Counted from the first letter of the stretch, positions 8,728 through 19,707 are shown. The stretch: DNA of 64,000 nucleotides from Microtetraspora glauca (GCA_001570385.1 BBYL01000012.1:186001-250000); one strand, 5' to 3'. The notes: generated by a model not told the origin, from the sequence alone. Program-made: numbers and translations.

Positions 8728-9636
8728 ATGACCGTCGTCACACTCGGCGTCCACATCGTGGACGTGCTGGCCCGCCCGGTGGAGTCGATCCCGCAGGGCC
8801 AGGACACCCATCTCCTCGAACAGATCCGTATCACGGCCGCGGGGGCGGCCGCGGGCACCGCGGTCGATCTGGCCAAGATCGGCGTTCCGGTGGCGTCCGC
8901 GGGCGCCGTGGGCGACGACGAACTCGGCGACTTCCTCATCATGATCATGGCGCGGCACGGTGTCGACGTCACCGGAGTCGTGCGCAAGCCGGGAGAGCAG
9001 ACCGCCGCGTCCATCCTGCCGATCCGGCCGGACGGCGGGCGCCCCTCGTTCCACGTTCCTGGCGCGAACCTCGGGCTGTCCCTGGCCGACCTCGACAAGG
9101 AGCGGATCACCGGGGCGTCGGTACTCCACCTTGGCGGCATGGACGTCACGTGGGGGCTGCACGACCCCGCGTTCTTCGCCCTGCTGGACGAGGCGCGCGC
9201 GGGCGGCACGGTGGTCACCATGGACCTGCTGTCCAACATGCCGGATCTCGTGACGGGGGCCAGAACCTTCCTGCCGCATGTCGACCACGTCCTGCCCAAC
9301 GAGGAGCAGGCGCTCATGCTGACCGGCGCGGACGGCGTCGAGGAGGCCGCCGCGGCCCTGCTCGGTGAGGGCGTGACGAGCGTGCTCGTCACGCTCGGGG
9401 GCGAGGGCAGCCTCGTGGCCACCTCGGACGGCCACACCAGGATCCCCGCGCTCGACGTCCCGGTGGTCGACACCACCGGCTGCGGCGACGCGTACTGCGC
9501 GGGCTTCATCGCCGGCCTCCTCGGCGGCCGTGACGTCGTCGGCGCCGCCCGGCTCGGCACGGCCGTCGCCGCCAGGGTCGCCGGAGGGCTGGGCAGCGAC
9601 GCCGGCCTGGACGGCGTCGACCCGGCCGCCCTGTGA
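8728..9636 (+). CDS. PfkB-family carbohydrate/nucleoside kinase
   Basis: ATP-dependent sugar or nucleoside kinase of the ribokinase fold, 302 residues. The C-terminal PfkB signature is DTTGCGDAYCAGFIAG, with the catalytic Asp in GCGD; the usual Ala of GAGD is Cys here. The ATP-side motif VLVTLGGEGSLV and the pre-signature HVLPNEEQALMLTG are also present. There is no Shine-Dalgarno; the start follows a -10 box by seven bases. Its stop overlaps an in-frame GTG of the next gene (GTGA), so kinase and aminotransferase are one transcription unit under the divergent TetR. Substrate is unknown. Pairing with an aminotransferase suggests amino-sugar or amino-polyol catabolism, which is inference only. 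Confidence 0.9.
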   Translation: MTVVTLGVHIVDVLARPVESIPQGQDTHLLEQIRITAAGAAAGTAVDLAKIGVPVASAGAVGDDELGDFLIMIMARHGVDVTGVVRKPGEQTAASILPIRPDGGRPSFHVPGANLGLSLADLDKERITGASVLHLGGMDVTWGLHDPAFFALLDEARAGGTVVTMDLLSNMPDLVTGARTFLPHVDHVLPNEEQALMLTGADGVEEAAAALLGEGVTSVLVTLGGEGSLVATSDGHTRIPALDVPVVDTTGCGDAYCAGFIAGLLGGRDVVGAARLGTAVAARVAGGLGSDAGLDGVDPAAL

Positions 9637-9665
9637 CCATCCCCGACAGCACCAAGGAGATCTCC

Positions 9666-10889
9666 GTGACCGGTTTCTCGGACGCGTCGCTGCGCGAGCG
9701 CGCCGCAAGGGTCGTCCCCGGCGGCATGTACGGCCACCTCAACGCCGCCCTGCACGGCGACGCCTACCCGCAGTTCTTCGTACGCGGCGAGGGCGCCAGG
9801 CAGTGGGACGCCGACGGCCGTGAGTACGTCGACCTGATGTGCAGCTGGGGGCCGATGATCGTCGGGCACCGCAACCCCAGGGTCGAGGCCGCCGCCGCGG
9901 CCCAGCAGGCGTACGGCGACTGCCTGAACGGGCCGGGCCCGGTCATGGTCGAGCTGGCCGAACTGCTGGTGGACCTGATCCCGTCCGCGGACTGGGCGAT
10001 GTTCTCCAAGAACGGCACCGACGCGACCACACAGGCCCTCATGGTCGCCCGCGCCGCGACCGGGCGGACGAAGGTCCTGGTCGCGCACGGTGCCTACCAC
10101 GGCGCGGACCCCTGGTGCACGCCCGGCCTGTCCGGCACGACGCCGAACCAGCGGGCCGACACGATCGAGTTCACCTACAACGACCTGGCCGGTGCCGAGG
10201 CCGCCGCCGAGGCGGGCGACATCGCGGCGATCCTGGTGACCCCGTTCAAGCACGACTCGTTCGAGGACCAGGAGTTCGCCGACGCGGACTTCGCCCGCGG
10301 CCTGCGCGCCCTCGCCGACCGGATCGGCGCCGCCCTGGTGATCGACGACGTACGCGCGGGCTGGCGGCTGGACCTGCGCGGCTCCTGGGAGCCCTTCGGC
10401 GTGCGGCCCGACCTGACCGCGTGGAGCAAGGCGATGGCGAACGGGTTCCCGATCGCGGCGGTGACGGGCACCGACGCGCTGCGCGGCCCGGCCCAGACGC
10501 TGTACTCCACCGGATCCTTCTGGTTCTCGGCCACCGCGATGGCGGCGGCCAAGGCCACGATCGAGATCCTGCGCGAGACCGACGGCCCCGCGCTCATCGA
10601 GCGCGCGGGGACCCGGCTGCGGGAGGGCCTCGCCGCGCAGGCGGCCTCCCACGGCTTCGTGATCAACCAGACCGGCCCGGTGCAGATCCCGTGGTTGTCC
10701 TTCGAGGGCGACGCCACCCTGGACAAGGGCATGCGATGGGCGGCCGCGTGCCTGGGGGAGGGCGTGTACCTCCATCCCTGGCACAACTGGTTCCTGTCGA
10801 CGGCGCACACCGACGACGAGATCGACCGGGCGCTGCTGGGGACCGACGCCGCCTTCGCCAAGCTCAGGGCGACGTTCGGCGCCGACTGA
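9666..10889 (+). CDS. Class-III aminotransferase, glutamate-1-semialdehyde aminomutase-like
   Basis: PLP enzyme of 407 residues. Visible are the substrate/PLP region SKNGTDATTQAL, the PLP-contacting Asp in LVIDDVRAGWR, and the Schiff-base Lys in AWSKAMANGFP. It resembles GSA-type aminotransferases but lacks a tetrapyrrole context, so heme synthesis is not the likely role; it more probably acts with the PfkB kinase on a small amino compound. I prefer the GTG at 9666, preceded by AAGGAGA at ideal spacing, over the GTG at 9633 that overlaps the kinase stop and would add 11 residues. Confidence 0.88.
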   Translation: MTGFSDASLRERAARVVPGGMYGHLNAALHGDAYPQFFVRGEGARQWDADGREYVDLMCSWGPMIVGHRNPRVEAAAAAQQAYGDCLNGPGPVMVELAELLVDLIPSADWAMFSKNGTDATTQALMVARAATGRTKVLVAHGAYHGADPWCTPGLSGTTPNQRADTIEFTYNDLAGAEAAAEAGDIAAILVTPFKHDSFEDQEFADADFARGLRALADRIGAALVIDDVRAGWRLDLRGSWEPFGVRPDLTAWSKAMANGFPIAAVTGTDALRGPAQTLYSTGSFWFSATAMAAAKATIEILRETDGPALIERAGTRLREGLAAQAASHGFVINQTGPVQIPWLSFEGDATLDKGMRWAAACLGEGVYLHPWHNWFLSTAHTDDEIDRALLGTDAAFAKLRATFGAD

Positions 10890-10919
10890 CCGGCGGGCCC
10901 CGGCCCTTCACGGGTCGCG

Positions 10920-13042
<2,123 letters not shown>

Positions 13043-13084
13043 CGATTCAGCCACAAACCGGCAAAACCGCTTGAATGGGGAACA

Positions 13085-13139
13085 TTCGGGTGAGTACCAC
13101 TTGCTCACCTGAATAAACGGACCATTCGGGACTAAACAC
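13085..13139 (+). promoter_or_regulatory. Inverted and direct repeats upstream of mpa
   Basis: Ten-base arms TTCGGGTGAG and CTCACCTGAA (one G-T pair, loop of nine) lie at 13085-13113. The left arm begins within CATTCGGG, which recurs at 13132-13139. It may be the trmI terminator or a regulator site for the proteasome promoter. The 205-base spacer 13043-13247 is unusually AT-rich and has no gene. Confidence 0.4.
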
Positions 13140-13179
13140 CGAACACCCAATGTAACTACACGAACACTGCCCGGCCAGG

Positions 13180-13207
13180 TTACGTACAGCGCCAAGATAG
13201 GTAGGGT
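13180..13207 (+). promoter_or_regulatory. Putative mpa promoter
   Basis: TTACGT (-35, 13180-13185) and TAGGGT (-10, 13202-13207) are separated by 16 bases. A short leader with the strong ribosome site GAAGGAGG follows before the GTG. Confidence 0.5.
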
Positions 13208-13247
13208 CTTGAGTAGTCGTTCTCGACGGGGAAGGAGGTGACGGGGC

Positions 13248-15011
13248 GTGGCAGCTCGCGACGACGCTGAGGCTCGGGCCGCGCAGCGCGAACGGGAGGT
13301 CGCCGACCTCACAACACAGGTCTCCTTCCTGCAAGAGGAGATCACCGCACTGCGGCGGAAGCTGGCGGAGTCCCCCCGGCAGGCCAGAGTCATCGAAGAG
13401 CGTCTCCATGAGGCACAGGCCCAGGTGGCCGCCCTCACTGGGCAGAACGAACGGCTGGTCTCCACCCTCAAGGAGGCCAGGGATCAGATTGTCGCCCTCA
13501 AGGAGGAGGTCGACCGGCTGGCGCAGCCGCCGTCCGGGTTCGGCGTCTTTCTAGAGACGAGGGAGGACGGCACGATCGAGGTGTTCACCGGGGGCCGCAA
13601 GCTCCGGGTGAACGTCAGCCCCGCCGTGGACGTCGACTCGCTCAGGCGTGGCCAGGAGGTCATGCTGAACGAGGCGCTCAACGTCGTCGAGGCCCTCGGC
13701 TTCGAGGACGTGGGCGAGATCGTCATGTTGAAGGAGCTCCTGGAGGACGGCGACCGCGCGCTGGTCATCTCGCACGCCGACGAGGAGCGCGTGGTCAAGC
13801 TGGCTGACTCGCTGAAGGACCAGCCGGTCCGCGCCGGCGACTCTCTCCTGCTCGAACCTCGTTCCAACTATGTCTACGAACGCATCCCCAAGTCCGAGGT
13901 CGAGGAGCTCGTGCTGGAGGAGGTGCCGGACATCTCCTACGAGGAGATCGGCGGCCTCATGCGGCAGATCGAGCAGATCAGGGACGCGATCGAGCTGCCC
14001 TACCTCTATTCGGACCTGTTCAAGGAGCACAAGCTCCGCCCGCCCAAGGGCGTGCTGCTGTACGGCCCGCCCGGTTGCGGCAAGACGCTCATCGCCAAGG
14101 CCGTCGCCAACTCCCTGGCCAAGCAGGTCGCGGAGAAGACCGGCCAGTCCGGCAAGAGCTTCTTCCTCAACATCAAGGGCCCCGAGCTGCTCAACAAGTA
14201 CGTCGGTGAGACCGAGCGGCACATCCGCCTGGTCTTCCAGCGGGCCAGGGAGAAGGCCTCCGAGGGCACACCGGTGATCGTGTTCTTCGACGAGATGGAC
14301 TCGATCTTCCGCACCCGAGGCTCCGGCGTCTCCTCCGATGTCGAGAACACCATCGTCCCCCAGCTGCTCTCGGAGATCGACGGCGTCGAGGGCCTGGAGA
14401 ACGTCATCGTCATCGGCGCGTCCAACCGCGAGGACATGATCGACCCGGCGATCCTGCGGCCCGGCCGCCTGGACGTCAAGATCAAGATCGAGCGGCCGGA
14501 CGCCGAGGCCGCGAGGGACATCTTCTCCAAGTACCTCATCAGCGACCTGCCGCTGCACGCCGACGATCTCGCCGAGCACGGCGACAGCCGGGAGAGCACG
14601 ATCGCGGGCATGATCCAGCGGGTCGTCGAGCGCATGTACACCGAGAGCGAGGAGAACCGCTTCCTCGAGGTGACCTACGCCAACGGCGACAAGGAAGTCC
14701 TGTACTTCAAGGACTTCAACTCCGGCGCCATGATCCAGAACATCGTGGACCGGGCGAAGAAGATGGCCATCAAGGAGTTCCTCGAGACCAAGCAGAAGGG
14801 CCTGCGGATCGCGCATCTGCTGGCCGCCTGCGTGGACGAGTTCTCCGAGAACGAGGACCTGCCCAACACCACCAACCCCGACGACTGGGCCCGCATCTCC
14901 GGCAAGAAGGGCGAGCGGATCGTCTACATCCGCACCCTCGTGCAGGGCAAGCAGGGCACCGAGGCCGGCCGTTCGATCGACACGGTGGCCAACACCGGCC
15001 AGTACCTCTAG
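13248..15011 (+). CDS. mpa: Proteasome-associated AAA ATPase (Mpa/ARC)
   Basis: Hexameric ring ATPase that captures pupylated proteins, unfolds them and feeds them into the 20S core. It has 587 residues: an N-terminal coiled coil (about residues 3-90) that binds Pup, an OB-fold region (about 95-240), and an AAA module with Walker A GPPGCGKT, Walker [13 protein letters not shown] and sensor [10 protein letters not shown]. The C-terminus ends GQYL, the motif that docks into pockets of the proteasome alpha ring. Length and domains match the family. The GTG start has GAAGGAGG upstream. A strong terminator follows, so mpa is transcribed separately from dop. Confidence 0.97.
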   Translation: MAARDDAEARAAQREREVADLTTQVSFLQEEITALRRKLAESPRQARVIEERLHEAQAQVAALTGQNERLVSTLKEARDQIVALKEEVDRLAQPPSGFGVFLETREDGTIEVFTGGRKLRVNVSPAVDVDSLRRGQEVMLNEALNVVEALGFEDVGEIVMLKELLEDGDRALVISHADEERVVKLADSLKDQPVRAGDSLLLEPRSNYVYERIPKSEVEELVLEEVPDISYEEIGGLMRQIEQIRDAIELPYLYSDLFKEHKLRPPKGVLLYGPPGCGKTLIAKAVANSLAKQVAEKTGQSGKSFFLNIKGPELLNKYVGETERHIRLVFQRAREKASEGTPVIVFFDEMDSIFRTRGSGVSSDVENTIVPQLLSEIDGVEGLENVIVIGASNREDMIDPAILRPGRLDVKIKIERPDAEAARDIFSKYLISDLPLHADDLAEHGDSRESTIAGMIQRVVERMYTESEENRFLEVTYANGDKEVLYFKDFNSGAMIQNIVDRAKKMAIKEFLETKQKGLRIAHLLAACVDEFSENEDLPNTTNPDDWARISGKKGERIVYIRTLVQGKQGTEAGRSIDTVANTGQYL

Positions 15012-15046
15012 GAACCACCTCCAGGGACCGGCTCCGGCTCGTGTTG

Positions 15047-15082
15047 AAGGCCGGGAGGGGATCGCCCCTCCCGGCCTTTTCC
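15047..15082 (+). terminator. Rho-independent terminator of mpa
   Basis: Perfect 14-base arms AAGGCCGGGAGGGG and CCCCTCCCGGCCTT with an ATCG loop run into a T-rich end. This is the clearest intrinsic terminator in the window. Confidence 0.9.
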
Positions 15083-15237
15083 TGTTTCCCATGTTTGCGG
15101 CAATTAGTGCAGCAATGCTCCATTTATCCGGAAATGTACGAATTTCTCGGAAGTGGATGAGTTAATTCTGGAAATTCCGGGGAACCAAGAGCGGCAAAGT
15201 TACGTCAAAGGGGCGTGATCTACCTAGGTGTGCGCCC

Positions 15238-16425
15238 GTGACGCATGTCCGCTCGCGTGGTCTCGACACGGGTCCGGCGACGAGGGGGCCGCGCCTCGTC
15301 GAACTCGACGCGTTGCGCTTCGTCGCCGCGTTCGCCGTGATGTCCTTCCACTACATGGCGGCCAGCAAGTCGCTCTGGGGCGACTACCCCACGGCGCTGT
15401 TCGCGAGCGTCAACCGGGTCACGACCCTGGGCATCCTCGGCGTCGAGCTGTTCTTCCTCATCAGCGGATTCGTGATCCTGATGAGCGCGTGGGGCCACTC
15501 CATCGGAGACTTCGTGGTCTCCCGGGTCTCCCGGCTGTACCCCGCGTACTGGTTCGTCGTGATCGCGCTCTTCGTGATGTACACCTTCGCCGGGGTCAAG
15601 GGCTTCGACCCCGGACTGTCGCTGCGCGACTACCTGATCAACCTGACGATGTTGCAGGGCGGTCTGGGCGTCGGACACGCGGGCGCCGTCTTCTGGTCGC
15701 TGTGGGTCGAGCTCAGGTTCTACATCCTCGTGGGCCTGTTCATGCTGTTCGGCATCACGCTGCGACGCTGCCTGGGCTTCATGACGGGCTGGCTCATCCT
15801 CGTGGTCGCCGCCGAGGCGACCCACAACGACGTGCTGACCTTCCTGTTCATGCCCCGCCAGGCCCCCTACTTCATCGCGGGCATGGCGTTCTACCTGATC
15901 CACAGGTTCGGTTCCACCCTCGTGCTGTGGGCCTTCGTGGCCGTCTCGTACGGGCTGTGCCTGCTCGCCGCCACGGAGCGGGTCAAGGGACGGGTGGACA
16001 TGATCGGCTTCGAGCACTTCCCGGCTCCCCCCGAGGGCGCGATCATCGCGATCACGCTGATCTTCCTGCTGATCGCGGCGGTGTCCCTCGGCTGGCTGCG
16101 CTGGCTGCGGTGGCGCGCGCTGACCACCGTCGGCGCGCTGACCTACCCGCTCTACCTGGTCCACCAGAACGTCTCGGCCGTGCTCATCCCCGGCCTGAAG
16201 GACTCCGTCGGCCGCTGGCCCCTGGTCGGCCTCACCATGGCCGTCTCGATCGTGCTGGCGTACCTCGTCTACCGGCTCGTTGACAAGCCGGGGCAGCGGT
16301 GGCTGCGGGCGGCCCTGGGAGCGTCCCTGGACCGGATCCGCCTGCGCGGCGGGCGCTCCGGGCCGCCCCCTCCCGCGGAGGAGACACGCGCCGCGACGCA
16401 AAGTAAGGAAGCATCTGTGCCGTAA
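15238..16425 (+). CDS. Acyltransferase-3 family integral membrane protein
   Basis: A 395-residue membrane enzyme with about ten hydrophobic segments. It has the family opening RLVELDALRFVAAFAVMSFHY with the conserved His, the ISGFVILMS segment, and RLYPAYWFVV. Such proteins (OafB/NodX type) acylate cell-surface sugars or secondary metabolites using cytoplasmic acyl donors. The C-terminal 45 residues are basic, Pro-rich and probably cytoplasmic. It lies between mpa and dop in the same direction, but a terminator separates it from mpa and I see no functional link to pupylation. The GTG start is the first in the open frame and no clear ribosome site is visible. Confidence 0.87.
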   Translation: MTHVRSRGLDTGPATRGPRLVELDALRFVAAFAVMSFHYMAASKSLWGDYPTALFASVNRVTTLGILGVELFFLISGFVILMSAWGHSIGDFVVSRVSRLYPAYWFVVIALFVMYTFAGVKGFDPGLSLRDYLINLTMLQGGLGVGHAGAVFWSLWVELRFYILVGLFMLFGITLRRCLGFMTGWLILVVAAEATHNDVLTFLFMPRQAPYFIAGMAFYLIHRFGSTLVLWAFVAVSYGLCLLAATERVKGRVDMIGFEHFPAPPEGAIIAITLIFLLIAAVSLGWLRWLRWRALTTVGALTYPLYLVHQNVSAVLIPGLKDSVGRWPLVGLTMAVSIVLAYLVYRLVDKPGQRWLRAALGASLDRIRLRGGRSGPPPPAEETRAATQSKEASVP

Positions 16426-16507
16426 CTGTCTGGTAGCCGGGCATAGAGAAGAAGCTAGGCTCGGGGATATAACGGCGGAACGACGGCCTTAAGCAGGCGG
16501 GGTGCGC

Positions 16508-18025
16508 ATGACGGTACGGCGGGTGATGGGCATCGAGACCGAGTACGGCATCGCCGTACCCGGGCAGCCCGGGGCGAACGCGATGGTGACCTCTTCGCAG
16601 GTCGTCAACGCGTACCTGGCGGCCTCGGCCGCGAGGGCCCGCCGGGCTCGGTGGGATTTCGAGGAGGAGAACCCGCTCCGCGACGCCAGGGGGTTCGATC
16701 TCGCCAGGGAGGTGGCCGACCAGAGCCAGCTCACCGACGAGGACCTCGGCCTCGCCAACGTGATCCTGACCAACGGCGCGCGTCTCTACGTCGACCACGC
16801 CCACCCGGAGTACTCCACGCCCGAGTGCACCAACCCTCGGGCCGCGGTGATCTGGGACAAGGCGGGGGAGCGGGTCATGTACGACGCCGCCGTCCGCGCC
16901 TCGGCGATGCCCGGCAACGCGCCCATCCAGCTCTACAAGAACAACACCGACGCCAAGGGCGCCTCCTACGGCTGCCACGAGAACTACCTGATGCGCCGGG
17001 CGACGCCGTTCGCCGACATCGTGCGGCACCTGACGCCGTTCTTCGTCTCGCGCCAGGTCGTCTGCGGCGCGGGCAAGGTCGGCATCGGGCAGGACTCGCG
17101 CGGTGAGGGCTTCCAGATCAGCCAGCGCGCCGACTTCTTCGAGGTCGAGGTCGGCCTGGAGACCACGCTCAAGCGGCCGATCATCAACACGCGGGACGAA
17201 CCGCACGCCGACCCGGAGAAGTACCGCCGGCTCCACGTCATCATCGGCGACGCCAATATGTCGGAAATTTCGACATATTTGAAGCTAGGGACCACGGCGC
17301 TGGTCCTCGCCATGATCGAGGACGGGTTCCTCACCGTGGACCTCTCGGTCGAGTCGCCCGTCGCCGCCCTCCGCGCGGTCTCGCACGACCCGACCTGCAA
17401 GTACGAGATCACCCTGCGCAACGGCCGCAAGATGACCGCCGTGCAGCTCCAGATGGAGTACCTCGAGCAGGCCCGCAAGTACGTCGAGGACCGCTACGGC
17501 GCGAGCGTCGACGACATGACCAAGGACGTGCTCAACCGGTGGGAGTCGGTGCTCACCCGGCTCGCCGAGAACCCGATGCAGCTGTCACGCGAGCTCGACT
17601 GGGTCGCCAAGCTCGAACTGCTTGAGGGCTACCGCACCCGAGACAGCCTGCCCTGGTCGCACCCGCGGCTCCAGCTCGTCGACCTGCAGTACTCCGACAT
17701 CCGGCCCGACCGCGGCCTCTACAACCGCCTGGTCGCCCGTGGCCGCATGCAGCGCCTGGTCACCGAGGACGACGTGGAGCGCGCGATCGAGCTGCCGCCC
17801 ACCGACACCCGTGCCTACTTCCGCGGGCGGTGCCTGCGCCAGTACAGCGAGTCCGTCGCGGCGGCCTCGTGGGATTCGGTGATCTTCGACATCCCCGGCA
17901 GGGAGTCCCTCCAGCGGGTGCCGACCCTGGAGCCGCTGCGCGGGACCAAGGCTCACGTCGGCGACCTGCTCGACCGCTGCCGCACCGCCGCGGCCCTCGT
18001 GGCGGCCCTGACCGGCGACAAGTGA
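16508..18025 (+). CDS. dop: Deamidase/depupylase of Pup (Dop)
   Basis: Carboxylate-amine ligase-like enzyme that removes Pup from substrates and, in species whose Pup ends in Gln, deamidates it to Glu. It has 505 residues with the glutamine-synthetase-like Mg/ATP motif [52 protein letters not shown], and the C-terminal ASWDSVIFD. The Dop-specific insertion after GIETEYG (about residues 17-60) distinguishes it from PafA. The ATG start gives the family N-terminus; an in-frame GTG lies six bases upstream. Because Pup here already ends in Glu, depupylation should be its main job. The gene contains an AT-rich palindrome with rare codons (17255-17279). Confidence 0.97.
   Translation: MTVRRVMGIETEYGIAVPGQPGANAMVTSSQVVNAYLAASAARARRARWDFEEENPLRDARGFDLAREVADQSQLTDEDLGLANVILTNGARLYVDHAHPEYSTPECTNPRAAVIWDKAGERVMYDAAVRASAMPGNAPIQLYKNNTDAKGASYGCHENYLMRRATPFADIVRHLTPFFVSRQVVCGAGKVGIGQDSRGEGFQISQRADFFEVEVGLETTLKRPIINTRDEPHADPEKYRRLHVIIGDANMSEISTYLKLGTTALVLAMIEDGFLTVDLSVESPVAALRAVSHDPTCKYEITLRNGRKMTAVQLQMEYLEQARKYVEDRYGASVDDMTKDVLNRWESVLTRLAENPMQLSRELDWVAKLELLEGYRTRDSLPWSHPRLQLVDLQYSDIRPDRGLYNRLVARGRMQRLVTEDDVERAIELPPTDTRAYFRGRCLRQYSESVAAASWDSVIFDIPGRESLQRVPTLEPLRGTKAHVGDLLDRCRTAAALVAALTGDK
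17255..17279. repeat. AT-rich perfect inverted repeat inside dop
   Basis: Nine-base arms AATATGTCG and CGACATATT flank a seven-base spacer (GAAATTT) within the codons for NMSEISTYL. It uses codons (AAT, ATT, ACA, TAT, TTG, CTA) rarely seen in neighbouring sequence. Confidence 0.75.
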
Positions 18026-18032
18026 GCGCCCC

Positions 18033-18086
18033 GAACTGACCGAACAGGCCAAGCGGCCTGAACGGACCGAACGGCCTGCACGGCCC
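18033..18086. repeat. Six degenerate 9-base tandem repeats after dop
   Basis: Six contiguous 9-base units (GAACTGACC, GAACAGGCC, AAGCGGCCT, GAACGGACC, GAACGGCCT, GCACGGCCC) follow the dop stop. Some pairs can form small hairpins (CAGGCC/GGCCTG and GCACGG/CCGTGC), so the region may also end dop transcription. The rest of the spacer up to the kinase stop (about 18185) holds no gene. Confidence 0.6.
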
Positions 18087-18184
18087 GCTCCGCGCCGTGC
18101 GGACCGCACGGATCGCTCGGGCCGTGCCGGCCTCAGGGAGTGTTCGACTTCGCGGAGCGTTCGACGGCGCGGACTGTTCGGAAT

Positions 18185-19060
18185 CTACGTCGTAAAGGCG
18201 CGGGCCGGTGGCACCTCGGGCCGCCGGCCGGGAGGCGCCGCCGAGATGCCCAGCCGCCGCAGCACGCCGACCAGGAGAGAGACCGCCGCCTTCGCGGTCA
18301 GCCGCTCGTCCGGGTCGCGACGCAGCAGGCCCTCCATCACGGGGCCGAGCGGGCCCGCCCGGCGGGGCGGCTCCGGATCGCCGTCCAGCGCCCGTTCGAG
18401 CTCGGTGAGCGACCCCGCCTCCGCGTAGGGGGGACGGCCCTCCACGGCGCAGTACAGCGTCGCGCCGAAGGACCAGAGGTCCGAGGCGACGGTCGGCTGC
18501 CCCCCGGTCACCCGCTCGGGCGCGAGATAGGCCGCCGTACGGACGACGGGGATCGTGGTCGAGCCGGAGCCCTGGATCGCCGCCATCCCGAAGTCGGTCA
18601 GCACGACGCGGTCCTCGGTCAGCAGGACGTTCGCCGGCTCGATGGCCCCGTGGACCACTCCCGTCTCGTGCGCGTGCCGTACGCCGGCCAGAAGCTGGAA
18701 CCCCACCCAGGCGGACCAGTGCACCGGCAACTGCCCGAGATGGCGGACCGTCTCCTCCAGGGTCAGGCCCTCGAGGAGCTCCGTCACGATCCACAGGCGG
18801 CCGTTCGCCTCCAGCAGGTCGTGCACGGTCACCACGGCGGGATGGCTCAGCCGGGCGGCCGAGCGGGCTTCCCGCAGTGCCCGGCGGCGCGCGGTCTGCA
18901 GGTCGGGCTCGTCGTCGTGGTGCGGCGGCCGCAGCTCCTTGATCGCCACATTGCGCCGCAGCCGCGTGTCGTGCGCGTGCCACATCACCGCTCCTCGCCC
19001 GCGGTGAACGGCGGAGAGCAGCCGGTAGCGATCTCCCAGCAATTCGTGATCCGTTCCCAT
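18185..19060 (-). CDS. Ser/Thr protein kinase-fold protein, predicted pseudokinase
   Basis: A 291-residue soluble kinase-fold protein with no transmembrane or sensor domain. It keeps a Gly-loop-like HRGRGAV (residues 19-25), the ATP-anchoring Lys41 (NVAIKEL), an alpha-C Glu near residue 64, and the Mg-binding DFG at 156-158. The catalytic loop reads VVHGAIEPANVLL, so the catalytic Asp of HRD is Ala139 and the following Lys is Glu. This predicts nucleotide binding without normal phosphotransfer, so it would act as a scaffold or sensor. It is encoded opposite to, and between, dop and pup, diverging from pup with a 343-base spacer. I do not recall a kinase there in other genomes. The ATG start is probable; an in-frame ATG lies 18 bases upstream. 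Confidence 0.88.
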   Translation of the reverse strand: MGTDHELLGDRYRLLSAVHRGRGAVMWHAHDTRLRRNVAIKELRPPHHDDEPDLQTARRRALREARSAARLSHPAVVTVHDLLEANGRLWIVTELLEGLTLEETVRHLGQLPVHWSAWVGFQLLAGVRHAHETGVVHGAIEPANVLLTEDRVVLTDFGMAAIQGSGSTTIPVVRTAAYLAPERVTGGQPTVASDLWSFGATLYCAVEGRPPYAEAGSLTELERALDGDPEPPRRAGPLGPVMEGLLRRDPDERLTAKAAVSLLVGVLRRLGISAAPPGRRPEVPPARAFTT

Positions 19061-19403
19061 GAGCCACCCCCCTGGCATGACACGGCCCCTATGTCTCCCG
19101 GGTACATATTGTGGTCGCAAAAAGGATCACCGTTGACCGTGGCGCGCCTCCACCGGTGGTAACGATCCGGTCTACGGGACGATCTTGGCTGCGTACTCCC
19201 GGGAGCGGGGTACGCGCCGGCCGTTCCGGGGAGGCCGTGAGACAAGGGCGTGGGGTGGCTGACTTGCTTTCCCGCCGCGCGGAGGGTTGGCTATCTGGAC
19301 CGCCTTCCGGAGCCGGGTGAAAGATCGCGGGCGATCCGCGCGAATTGTCGCCCGGTTCGGGGAAGATACGAAGTAGAGGCATCCCCCGAGCGGAGGTATC
19401 CAT
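19061..19403. promoter_or_regulatory. Divergent spacer between pseudokinase and pup (no gene seen)
   Basis: This 343-base spacer should hold both promoters. For pup, TTGTCG (19345-19350) and TACGAA (19367-19372) are 16 bases apart, followed by a leader with CGGAGG before the ATG. For the kinase, an AT-rich patch around 19103-19120 (minus strand CACAATATGTACC) is a candidate -10. No convincing ORF is present. Confidence 0.45.
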
Positions 19404-19613
19404 ATGGCGACGAGGGACACCGGCGGCCAGAAGCAGACGGGCCGTCAGGAGAGCGAGGTCGAGGAGACCGAGGCGCAGGCGACTCCCGATGTTCAGGAGC
19501 GTCACGAGAAGCTCACCGACGACGTCGACTCCATCCTCGACGAGATCGACGAGGTCCTCGAGGAGAACGCGGAGGAGTTCGTGAGGTCATACGTCCAGAA
19601 GGGCGGAGAGTAA
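19404..19613 (+). CDS. pup: Prokaryotic ubiquitin-like protein Pup
   Basis: Small disordered tagging protein of 69 residues, joined through its C-terminal Glu to Lys side chains of target proteins and recognised by the Mpa coiled coil. The N-terminus is rich in Gln, Thr and Glu. The central segment RHEKLTDDVDSILDEIDEVL forms the Mpa-binding helix. The tail is SYVQKGGE. Mycobacterial Pup ends GGQ and needs Dop deamidation; here Glu is encoded directly. A ribosome site CGGAGG precedes the ATG. In most relatives prcB follows directly; here a 10-kb sugar operon on the other strand intervenes. Confidence 0.98.
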   Translation: MATRDTGGQKQTGRQESEVEETEAQATPDVQERHEKLTDDVDSILDEIDEVLEENAEEFVRSYVQKGGE

Positions 19614-19707
19614 GGCCGGGGACGGCCGCCGAGGGGAGGCCCGGGTCCGGAGCCGGCCGCGGACGTTCGCGGAGCTCAGGGTCCGGGCCGGCACCTTTCT
19701 CATCAGG

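Noticed and set aside
9633..9665. GTG at 9633 as the aminotransferase start
   Set aside because: It overlaps the kinase stop, but the GTG at 9666 has a far better ribosome site (AAGGAGA); the longer form remains possible.
8067..10808. A 913-codon minus-strand ORF
   Set aside because: Only its last 200 codons are the TetR gene. The rest is antisense to the PfkB kinase and aminotransferase genes and is His/Arg/Gly-rich shadow sequence.
13551..15092. A 513-codon minus-strand ORF under mpa
   Set aside because: It is antisense to the conserved ATPase; no motif is present.
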